From: JAYFNU01 sp034933305
Lineage (GTDB): Bacteria; Bacillota; Clostridia; Oscillospirales; Ruminococcaceae
DNA length: 5,198 nucleotides
Reading direction: 5' to 3'
Assembly: GCA_034933305.1 (NCBI GenBank)
Contig: JAYFNU010000039.1
Coordinates: 1-5,198, forward strand
Positions 1-5,198 of the stretch are shown piece after piece. The notes under the pieces were generated by a model, which was given only the letters and a program-made list of their open reading frames with translations, made no database searches and was not told the DNA's origin. Within the stretch, counting starts at the first letter, position 1. Each line of letters starts with the position of its first letter. Both the position numbers and the translations under genes were made by a program.

Positions 1-2
1 GG

Positions 3-42
3 GGCCCGCCGCGAACGGCAGATCGTTCGCGGCGGGCCTTTT
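3..42 (+). terminator. Intrinsic terminator of an upstream gene
   Basis: A perfect 15-bp stem (3-17 with 24-38, mostly G-C pairs) encloses a 6-nt loop and is followed at once by TTTT (39-42). This is the form of a Rho-independent terminator reading rightward. It would end transcription of a gene that lies to the left and is not in the window. The T-run is short, but the stem is very strong. Confidence 0.85.
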
Positions 43-60
43 CCGCGCGGGAGGTTTTCC

Positions 61-114
61 GCGCGCGGAGCGTCCGCCCCGCGCTTTCGGCGCGCCGCCG
101 GACGCCCCGCGCGC
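61..114. repeat. Long imperfect inverted repeat (stem-loop)
   Basis: Positions 61-76 pair with 99-114 in 15 of 16 positions, with one A-C mismatch (69/106). The 22-nt loop can form a further 4-bp stem (81-84 with 90-93). No T-run follows, so it is not a standard terminator. Just upstream, the 11-mer TTTTCCGCGCG occurs twice as a direct repeat (39-49 and 55-65). The arms are almost pure G/C, so some of the pairing could be a by-product of composition. Function is unknown; a REP-like element or a transcript 3'-end structure is possible. Confidence 0.5.
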
Positions 115-117
115 TCC

Positions 118-149
118 CCGCGGCGAAAAACGCGGCATTCCCGCCGCGG
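118..149. repeat. GC-rich inverted repeat
   Basis: CCGCGGCG (118-125) pairs perfectly with CGCCGCGG (142-149) around a 16-nt loop that begins with five A. It is the third hairpin-forming element in the first 150 bases. It lies 14 bp upstream of the -35 box of the peptidase promoter. No T-run follows. It could be a chance product of G/C-rich sequence. Confidence 0.35.
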
Positions 150-163
150 CGCGGGCCTGCGCA

Positions 164-192
164 TTGAAAAGCGCGCAAAACAGGGATATAAT
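164..192 (+). promoter_or_regulatory. Sigma-A-type promoter of the peptidase unit
   Basis: TTGAAA (164-169) as -35 and a perfect TATAAT (187-192) as -10 are separated by 17 bp, the ideal housekeeping sigma spacing. The AT-rich element stands out in strongly GC-rich surroundings. Transcription would start near 199, giving a leader of about 100 nt before the ATG at 301. No terminator lies between this promoter and the end of the second gene, so it should drive both. Confidence 0.85.
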
Positions 193-285
193 ATAAAGAA
201 CACTGACGCCGGAGCCGCCTTTTCCGCCGATGCCGGAAATGTGCGCCCGCGCGGATAGAATGAAGCCCCCGGCAAATAATATAGC

Positions 286-291
286 AAGGAG
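286..291 (+). promoter_or_regulatory. Ribosome binding site of the M3 peptidase
   Basis: AAGGAG ends 9 nt before the ATG at 301, a strong Shine-Dalgarno match at normal spacing. It fixes this ATG as the start of the peptidase. Confidence 0.85.
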
Positions 292-300
292 TCCATCCAC

Positions 301-2004
301 ATGAAATTCTCACAGATGCCCTACGAACGTCCGGCGCTCGAATCGCTGAAGCCGCAGCTGTCGCAGCTCACGGACAAGCTGAAGAACGCGCAGAGCTACG
401 AAGAGGCGAAAGCCGTTTTCCTTGAGGAGCAGACGCAGAAAAAGCACATCACGACGCTCGCGACGCTCGCGAACGTCCGCCATTCCATCGACACTCGGGA
501 CGCCTTTTACGACGGCGAGGTCAAGTTCTGGAACGAGGCGGGCCCCGAGCTCGAGGAGTATTTCCAGGCCTGGATGCAGGCCATGCTGGCGTCGCCCTTC
601 CGCCCCGATTTCTCGGCGGAATACGGCGATCTCATGTTCGTGAACGCCGAGATCGAGCTCAAGACCTTCTCGCCCGAGATCATCCCCGAGCTGCAGCGCG
701 AAAACGACCTGACCCAGGAGTATGAGAAGCTGCTCGCTTCCGCGCAGATCCCCTTCGAGGGGAAGGTCTATACGCTGTCCCAGATCACGCCGCTCAAAAC
801 GGATGCGGACGACGCGCGCCGCCTCGGCGCGTGGAAGGCCGAGGGCAAGTGGTACAAGGACAACCAGGCGAAACTCGACGAGCTGTACGACGAGCTCGTG
901 AAGCTGCGCGACGCCATCGGCCGCAAGCTCGGCTACGACGGCTACACCCAGCTCGGCTATTACCGCATGGGCCGCAACTGCTATACGAAGCAGGACGTCG
1001 AAAAATTCCGCGCCGCCGTGGTCAAATACCTCGTGCCGGTGGCCGACCGCATCTACCGCCGCCAGGCGCAGCGCATCGGCAAGCAATACCCCATGAGCTT
1101 CGCCGACAACGCGCTCGAATTCCGCTCCGGCAACCCGCGGCCGTGCGGGACGCCCGACGAGATCCTCGCGAACGGACAGAAATTTTACGATGCGCTGTCT
1201 CCCGAGACGAGCGAATTCTTCCGCACCATGCGGCGGGACGAGCTGATGGACGTGCTGTCGACCGAGGGCAAGGCCGCGGGCGGCTACTGCACGTCGCTGT
1301 TCGACTACGGCGTGCCCTTCATCTTCGCCAACTTCAACGGGACGCAGGGCGACGTGGAGGTCATCACCCACGAGGCGGGCCACGCCTTTGAGAACTGGGT
1401 CAACCGCGACCGCATCCCGGTGGAGTATATCTGGCCGAGCATGGAGGCCTGCGAGGTCCATTCCATGAGCATGGAATTTTTCGCCTGGCCGTGGGCGCAG
1501 GATTTCTTCGGCCCCGACACGCGGAAATTCCTCTACAGCCATCTCTCCGCGGCGCTGACGTTCATCCCCTACGGCACGATGGTCGACCACTTCCAGCACG
1601 TCGTCTTTGAAAAGCCGCAGATGACCCCGCGCGAGCGCCACGGCGTCTGGAAAGAGCTGCTGGGCGTGTACATGCCGTGGGTGAAGCTCGACGGCGACAT
1701 CCCCTTCTACAGCGAGGGCGAGGGCTGGCAGCGCCAGCACCACATCTACTCGAGCCCCTTCTACTATATCGACTACTGCCTCGCGCAGACCGTCTCGCTG
1801 GAATTCTGGGACCGCATCCAGAAGGACCGCAAAACGGCCTGGGCGCAGTATATGGCCTACACGAAGCAGGGCGGCAGCCGCGTGTTCACGGAGCTGCTCA
1901 GCAACGCGGGACTCGACAGTCCCTTTGACGAGCGCTGCCTGCAGGGCGTCAGCGCCCACGCGGCCGCGTGGCTCGACGCCTTCGACATGACCGGCATCCG
2001 CTGA
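301..2004 (+). CDS. M3 family oligoendopeptidase (PepF-like zinc metallopeptidase)
   Basis: This 567-residue protein is a probable cytoplasmic zinc endopeptidase that cuts short peptides. The M3 signature HEAGH is at 357-361, inside the family-typical run FNGTQGDVEVITHEAGH. H357 and H361 should bind zinc, with E358 as the catalytic base. The third zinc ligand is likely E385, in the downstream EVHSMSME helix, by alignment from memory with E502 of thimet oligopeptidase. The C-terminal HHIYSSPFYYIDY (480-492) carries the conserved His and Tyr residues that line the substrate site. There is no signal peptide or membrane segment. The length and the N-terminus (MKFSQMPYERP) fit the M3 subgroup annotated as related to but distinct from PepF better than PepF proper, which is about 600 residues, so no symbol is given. 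The reading frame is complete. The next gene begins 4 nt after the stop. Its role is probably turnover of imported or intracellular oligopeptides. Confidence 0.95.
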   Translation: MKFSQMPYERPALESLKPQLSQLTDKLKNAQSYEEAKAVFLEEQTQKKHITTLATLANVRHSIDTRDAFYDGEVKFWNEAGPELEEYFQAWMQAMLASPFRPDFSAEYGDLMFVNAEIELKTFSPEIIPELQRENDLTQEYEKLLASAQIPFEGKVYTLSQITPLKTDADDARRLGAWKAEGKWYKDNQAKLDELYDELVKLRDAIGRKLGYDGYTQLGYYRMGRNCYTKQDVEKFRAAVVKYLVPVADRIYRRQAQRIGKQYPMSFADNALEFRSGNPRPCGTPDEILANGQKFYDALSPETSEFFRTMRRDELMDVLSTEGKAAGGYCTSLFDYGVPFIFANFNGTQGDVEVITHEAGHAFENWVNRDRIPVEYIWPSMEACEVHSMSMEFFAWPWAQDFFGPDTRKFLYSHLSAALTFIPYGTMVDHFQHVVFEKPQMTPRERHGVWKELLGVYMPWVKLDGDIPFYSEGEGWQRQHHIYSSPFYYIDYCLAQTVSLEFWDRIQKDRKTAWAQYMAYTKQGGSRVFTELLSNAGLDSPFDERCLQGVSAHAAAWLDAFDMTGIR

Positions 2005-2008
2005 AGCC

Positions 2009-2548
2009 ATGCGCGGCGAAAAGAAGCGCAGACGGGCCTATCTCGACGATTTTCAGCTCAACGCCGCCGGCGAGTACGTGTACAGGGGAAAGACGTATTC
2101 CTTTGAAGAGGAGCGCCATGCCCGCCCGCGGGCGATGACGCTGCTGTGCCTTGCGGCGGGCGCGGCTTTTGCCTGCACGCTGGCCGCGGGCTGCGTTCCC
2201 GCGGCGGGGATGGACCGCTGCGGCTATGTTCTGCTGCCCTATGCCGGCGCGGTGCTCTTCTCGGCGCTGCTGTGCTGGGACGCCGGGCGCATCGCGGCGG
2301 GGAAGGACCCGCTGCGGGCGTACGTCCACGAGGTCGCGGCGAAGACCATGCCGGCGCACGCGCTGGCGGCCGCCCTTTTCGCCGCGGGCGCGATGGCTGG
2401 CGACGCCGTCTATCTCGCGCTCAACGGCGCGGAAGGCAAAGCCGCGGGCACCGCCGGTTTTTTCGCGCTGCTGCTCGCGGCGGGCGCCGCGGCGCTCGCA
2501 GGCAGACGGCTGCTGCGCTCCCTGCGCTGGCGCGAAAACGACAAATAG
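2009..2548 (+). CDS. Conserved hypothetical four-helix membrane protein
   Basis: I do not recognise a named family for this 179-residue protein. The N-terminus is basic and cytoplasmic in style (MRGEKKRRR), followed by YLDDFQLNAAGEYVYRGKTY (11-30), a soluble segment that looks conserved in Firmicutes hypotheticals. Four hydrophobic segments follow, at about 41-61, 72-91, 113-138 and 147-166. The C-terminus is short and positively charged (RRLLRSLRWRENDK). The basic residues at both ends suggest both termini face the cytoplasm. The ATG lies 4 nt past the peptidase stop and has no visible Shine-Dalgarno sequence, so translation probably depends on ribosomes finishing the peptidase. It shares the peptidase promoter and is followed 7 nt later by a terminator stem. 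Composition is strongly Ala-rich. The function is unknown; a link to the peptidase is suggested only by position. Confidence 0.8.
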   Translation: MRGEKKRRRAYLDDFQLNAAGEYVYRGKTYSFEEERHARPRAMTLLCLAAGAAFACTLAAGCVPAAGMDRCGYVLLPYAGAVLFSALLCWDAGRIAAGKDPLRAYVHEVAAKTMPAHALAAALFAAGAMAGDAVYLALNGAEGKAAGTAGFFALLLAAGAAALAGRRLLRSLRWRENDK

Positions 2549-2555
2549 GATCCCG

Positions 2556-2605
2556 AAACGGGCGGTTCCGCGCGCAGTGAGCGCCCGGCAAACCGCCCGT
2601 TTTTT
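2556..2605 (+). terminator. Intrinsic terminator after the membrane-protein gene
   Basis: AAACGGGCGGTT (2556-2567) pairs perfectly with AACCGCCCGTTT (2591-2602), overlapping a T-run at 2600-2605. The 23-nt interior can itself fold: 2568-2570 with 2586-2588, then 2572-2575 with 2581-2584, leaving a 5-nt loop. It ends the peptidase/membrane-protein unit and separates it from the binding-protein gene. On the opposite strand only three T follow the stem, so rightward termination is the clear call. Confidence 0.92.
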
Positions 2606-2704
2606 GTCGTATCGGCCCGAAAGAGCGGCGAAAATGCCGCGCAGACGGCCGGAGAACGGGGCGATGCCGTCAAAACAGGTCCAAAACGGGCCCGAAATGC
2701 AAAA

Positions 2705-2719
2705 TATATTTGAAATATA
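2705..2719. promoter_or_regulatory. Palindromic operator candidate over the -35 box
   Basis: TATATTT-G-AAATATA is a perfect 7-bp dyad around a central G and contains the whole -35 hexamer (2710-2715). Its position would let a dimeric repressor block RNA polymerase at the binding-protein promoter. It matches the CodY consensus AATTTTCWGAAAATT at only 8 of 15 positions, so CodY is not supported. An AT-rich upstream promoter element that happens to be symmetrical is the alternative. Confidence 0.45.
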
Positions 2720-2738
2720 CAGGCACTTCTGCTACAAT
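2710..2738 (+). promoter_or_regulatory. Sigma-A-type promoter of the binding-protein gene
   Basis: TTGAAA (2710-2715) and TACAAT (2733-2738) are separated by exactly 17 bp. TGC directly before the -10 (2730-2732) makes an extended -10. The -35 is preceded by AT-rich sequence (2701-2709) that could act as an UP element. The predicted start near 2745 gives a leader of about 104 nt. The upstream stretch 2606-2700 holds no gene I can support, only short repeats: GGCCCGAAA at 2614-2622 and 2689-2697, and a 6-bp inverted repeat 2644-2649/2666-2671. Confidence 0.85.
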
Positions 2739-2786
2739 GATTGCATAAACTTTGGACTTGTATGCCCCGAGGGGGACACGGACGTG

Positions 2787-2811
2787 AGAACGCAGGCGCA
2801 AGCCTTGTTCT
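2787..2811 (+). other. Leader stem-loop with GNRA tetraloop
   Basis: In the predicted 5' leader, 2787-2792 pairs with 2806-2811 (including one G-U pair) and 2794-2797 pairs with 2802-2805. C2793 is bulged and the stem is capped by GCAA (2798-2801), a GNRA tetraloop. No T-run follows. A weaker hairpin, CCCC-GAG-GGGG, sits just upstream at 2765-2775. The structure lies about 20 nt before the Shine-Dalgarno sequence, so it could stabilise the mRNA 5' end or serve as a regulatory fold. It resembles no riboswitch I know. Confidence 0.5.
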
Positions 2812-2830
2812 ATATATTCGCACATAAATA

Positions 2831-2838
2831 AAAGGAGG
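2831..2838 (+). promoter_or_regulatory. Very strong ribosome binding site of the binding protein
   Basis: AAAGGAGG ends 10 nt before the ATG at 2849, a near-perfect anti-16S match expected of a highly expressed binding protein. Another ATG at 2841 lies only 2 nt from the Shine-Dalgarno sequence. It opens a frame that stops after three codons, so 2849 is the real start, and a signal peptide begins there. Confidence 0.9.
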
Positions 2839-2848
2839 AAATGGATTC

Positions 2849-5125
2849 ATGAAAAATGCCAAGAAGCTTGGCGCGCTGCTTCTTGTCGTCATCATGTGCC
2901 TGAGCATGTTTGCCGCATGCAAGAGCGGCGCGACGACGGAAGCCAGCGATACCCCGCTCGTTGTCGGGTATTCCCCGTTCAACAGCAAATTCTCCCCGTT
3001 CTTCGGCGAGACGGCCTATGATATGGACGTCTCCGCGATGACGCAGATCAACCTGTTGAGCAGCGACCGCCAGGGCGCGATCATCAACAAGGGGATCGAG
3101 GGTGAGACCGTCAAATACAACGGGACCGACTACACCTACTACGGACCCGCCGACCTCACCATCACCGAGAACACGGACGGCACCGTATTTTATGATTTCA
3201 AGATGCGCGAGGACCTCACCTTCTCGGACGGTGAGCCCATGACCATCGACGACGTCATCTTCACGATGTATGTTCTGTGCGACCCGACCTATGACGGCTC
3301 CTCCACGCTGTTCAGCCAGCCCATCCGGGGGCTCGCCGAGTATCGCAGCGGCATGGATACCCGCCAGAACCTGATCCTCGCGGCGGGCCCGGACGGCTAC
3401 ACCGCCACGGATTATTACACCGAAGAGCAGTACAACGCCTTCTGGACCGCCTTCAACGCGGCCGGCATCAAGTTCGTCGAAGAGATCAAGGCGTACCTTG
3501 TCGCGGCGGGCTACAATGCCGACACCGATACCGTCGCCGCCTGGGCCGCCAACTGGGGCTATGAGCTGCCCGCCGAAGCGACCGAGGCCGACCTCTTCGC
3601 GGCGATGATCGCGAAGTACGGCTACGATCTGTCCGACGCCGGCATCAACGCCGAGACCGCCGGCACGAGCATCTCCACCTTCCTCGCCGAGGAGCTCGGC
3701 GACGCCGCCGCTGATTACAGCGTGGGCGTCAAGACGGGCGATTCCGCGGCCAACATCGCCGGCATTCAGAAGACCGGCGATTACAGCATGCGCGTCGTCC
3801 TCACGCAGGTCGATGCGACCGCGATCTATCAGCTCGCGCTGGCCATCACGCCGATGCACTATTACGGCGACAGCACGCTGTACGACTACAACAACAACAA
3901 GTTCGGCTTCAACAAGGGCGATCTGACCACCGTCCGTGCGAAGACCACCCAGCCGATGGGCGCCGGCCCGTACAAGTTCATCAAGTTCGAGAACGGCGTC
4001 GTCTCCTTCGAGGCCAACGAGAGCTATTACAAGGGCACGCCGAAGACGAAGTACATCAACTTCGTGCAGTGCACCACCGATGACGACAAGCTCAACGGCG
4101 TCGTCACGGGCACCATCGACATCACCGATCCTTCCTTCAGCACCGACACCGTCAAGGCGATCGAAGAAGCCAACGGCGGCGAGCTCGACGGCAAGGTCAT
4201 CACGACGAACACCGTCGACAACCTCGGCTACGGCTATCTCGGCATGAACGTCGACCGCGTCAACGTGGGCGGCGATCCGGGCTCCGAAGCGTCGAAGGAT
4301 CTGCGCAAAGCCTTCGGCACCATCTTCGCGGTCTATCGCGACGTCTCCGTGCGCTCCTACTACGGCGAGCGCGCGAGCGTCATCAACTACCCGATCTCCA
4401 ACACCTCGTGGGCGGCGCCGCAGTCGACCGACGAGGGCTACAAGGTCGCCTTCTCGACCGATGTGGACGGCAAGGACATCTACACGTCCGACATGAACGA
4501 GGACGCGCGCTATGCGGCCGCCCTGCAGGCGGCGCTGGGCTACTTCCAGGCGGCCGGCTACACCGTTGAAAACGGCGTCATCACGGCGGCTCCGGCGGGC
4601 GCGGCGCTCGAGTACGAGCTGCTCATCCCGGCCGACGGCAGCGGCGACCATCCTTCCTTCATGATGATCACGGAAGCTGCCGCGGCCCTCAAGACCATCG
4701 GCATCAACCTCATCGTCACCGACCTTACGAACTCCTCCGATCTGTGGACCGGCCTTGAGGCCAAGCAGGTCGACATGTGGTGCGCCGCGTGGGGCGCGGT
4801 TGTTGATCCTGATATGTATCAGATCTATTTCTCCGGCGACGCCAACAACGCGGCCGGCGGTTCGAACTATATGTATGCGATCAACGATCCTGAGCTCAAC
4901 CAGCTCATCCTCGACGCCCGCATGTCCCTCGACCAGACCTACCGCAAGGCGATGTACAAGCAGTGCCTCGACATCATCGTCGACTGGGCCTGCGAGATCC
5001 CGATCTATCAGCGCCAGAACGCCATCATCTTCAGCACGGAGCGTGTCAACATCGACACCATCACGCCTGATATCACGACGTTCTACGGCTGGATGAGCGA
5101 GATCGAGAACACGCAGCTCGCCTGA
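2849..5125 (+). CDS. ABC transporter substrate-binding lipoprotein, family 5 (peptide/OppA-DppA type)
   Basis: This is a surface-anchored solute receptor for an ABC importer, most likely for oligopeptides. Residues 1-23 are a lipoprotein signal (KNAKK, a hydrophobic core, then FAAC) with the lipidated cysteine at C24 and a short polar linker. The family 5 fold starts near P36 (PLVVGYSPF). Hallmarks are LTFSDGEPMTIDDVIF (about 123-138), MGAGPYKFIKF (370-380), VRSYYGERASVINYPI (501-516) and DMWCAAWGAVVDPD (642-655), with a family-typical C-terminal tail. At 758 residues it is longer than the usual 500-600. The excess lies mainly between about 165 and 307, an Ala-, Asp- and Glu-rich, probably helical insertion. 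It has its own promoter, leader and strong ribosome binding site. No permease or ATPase gene is in the window; such genes may follow beyond the hairpin at 5167. Specificity is not readable: some family members bind nickel, sugars or other solutes. Confidence 0.93.
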   Translation: MKNAKKLGALLLVVIMCLSMFAACKSGATTEASDTPLVVGYSPFNSKFSPFFGETAYDMDVSAMTQINLLSSDRQGAIINKGIEGETVKYNGTDYTYYGPADLTITENTDGTVFYDFKMREDLTFSDGEPMTIDDVIFTMYVLCDPTYDGSSTLFSQPIRGLAEYRSGMDTRQNLILAAGPDGYTATDYYTEEQYNAFWTAFNAAGIKFVEEIKAYLVAAGYNADTDTVAAWAANWGYELPAEATEADLFAAMIAKYGYDLSDAGINAETAGTSISTFLAEELGDAAADYSVGVKTGDSAANIAGIQKTGDYSMRVVLTQVDATAIYQLALAITPMHYYGDSTLYDYNNNKFGFNKGDLTTVRAKTTQPMGAGPYKFIKFENGVVSFEANESYYKGTPKTKYINFVQCTTDDDKLNGVVTGTIDITDPSFSTDTVKAIEEANGGELDGKVITTNTVDNLGYGYLGMNVDRVNVGGDPGSEASKDLRKAFGTIFAVYRDVSVRSYYGERASVINYPISNTSWAAPQSTDEGYKVAFSTDVDGKDIYTSDMNEDARYAAALQAALGYFQAAGYTVENGVITAAPAGAALEYELLIPADGSGDHPSFMMITEAAAALKTIGINLIVTDLTNSSDLWTGLEAKQVDMWCAAWGAVVDPDMYQIYFSGDANNAAGGSNYMYAINDPELNQLILDARMSLDQTYRKAMYKQCLDIIVDWACEIPIYQRQNAIIFSTERVNIDTITPDITTFYGWMSEIENTQLA

Positions 5126-5166
5126 CGCAATGCGGCGTAAGTTCTGATCTTTTTGCAGCGAAACAG

Positions 5167-5198
5167 GGTTGCCCTGCGGCTTCGGCCGCAGGGCAACC
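5167..5198 (+). terminator. UUCG-loop hairpin after the binding-protein gene (terminator or attenuator)
   Basis: A perfect 14-bp stem (5167-5180 with 5185-5198) is capped by TTCG closed by C-G, the exceptionally stable cUUCGg tetraloop. It begins 41 nt after the binding-protein stop codon. The window ends at the last paired base, so a T-run cannot be seen. If T residues follow, it is a Rho-independent terminator. If not, it may stabilise the 3' end or cut read-through into downstream permease genes, as often happens after highly expressed binding-protein genes. Confidence 0.75.

Noticed and set aside
310..2010. 566-residue open frame on the minus strand, almost exactly opposite the M3 peptidase
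   Set aside because: It mirrors a real zinc peptidase with an intact active site. Its product is rich in Arg, Val, Ala and Leu with no recognisable domain, as expected when a GC-rich gene with G/C third positions is read backwards.
2705..2719. CodY box at the binding-protein promoter
   Set aside because: CodY often controls peptide transporters in Firmicutes, but the palindrome mismatches the 15-nt consensus at 7 positions, including the central CWG, so I do not call it CodY.
2151..2831. 226-residue plus-strand frame covering the membrane-protein gene and the following intergenic region
   Set aside because: It runs out of frame through the membrane-protein gene, then across a terminator and a promoter. 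It is Arg/Pro/Ser-rich and has no supporting ribosome binding site.
2745..2848. Riboswitch or T-box leader
   Set aside because: The leader is only about 104 nt and lacks T-box or recognised riboswitch motifs. It also has no terminator with a T-run before the gene.
2810..4651. 613-residue open frame on the minus strand, opposite the binding-protein gene
   Set aside because: The product is a low-complexity Arg/Val/Gly/Asp-rich string with no known motif. The opposite strand has a signal peptide, ribosome binding site, promoter and family 5 motifs, so this is a codon-bias shadow.
1..5198. CRISPR array, insertion sequence, attachment site, tRNA or rRNA
   Set aside because: I found no regularly spaced repeats, transposase or integrase frame, terminal inverted repeats with target duplication, or cloverleaf-like sequence. 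Base use looks even across the three genes.
1..5198. Idea that hairpins at both exact ends of the window mark a natural element boundary
   Set aside because: The two end hairpins differ in sequence and each fits a gene 3' end. Window limits or assembly breaks at strong hairpins explain the coincidence more simply.

Overview
This 5.2 kb window is GC-rich bacterial DNA, roughly 60-65% G+C by eye. Three genes lie head to tail on the + strand. Strong AAGGAG/AAAGGAGG ribosome binding sites, clean sigma-A-type promoters, a lipoprotein signal ending in FAAC, and the resemblance of all three proteins to clostridial families point to a high-GC member of the Clostridia, probably Oscillospiraceae or a relative. 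That placement is inference; no taxonomic marker is present.

Layout. Positions 3-42 hold an intrinsic terminator belonging to a gene upstream of the window. Positions 43-163 are non-coding and very GC-rich, with two further large stem-loops. A near-consensus promoter (164-192) and ribosome binding site (286-291) lead into an M3-family zinc oligoendopeptidase (301-2004). Four bases after its stop comes a small, unrecognised four-helix membrane protein (2009-2548). A strong terminator (2556-2605) closes this two-gene transcription unit. The interval 2606-2848 holds a second promoter, with an extended -10 and a 15-bp palindrome over its -35 box. Its roughly 100-nt leader carries a GNRA-capped hairpin and ends in a very strong ribosome binding site. 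The third gene (2849-5125) encodes a long family 5 substrate-binding lipoprotein of an ABC transporter. The window ends exactly at the base of a perfect 14-bp UUCG-loop hairpin, which is either its terminator or an attenuator before downstream transporter genes.

Function. A plausible link is peptide nutrition: the lipoprotein would capture oligopeptides outside the cell, and the cytoplasmic M3 peptidase would cut imported peptides. The two units are separated by a terminator and have separate promoters, so any link is metabolic or regulatory rather than co-transcription. I see no CRISPR array, mobile element, tRNA or rRNA, and no clear evidence of a new multi-gene system. The points most worth a second look are the palindrome over the second promoter, the large insertion in the binding protein, the unknown membrane protein coupled to the peptidase, and the stem-loop cluster at the left end.
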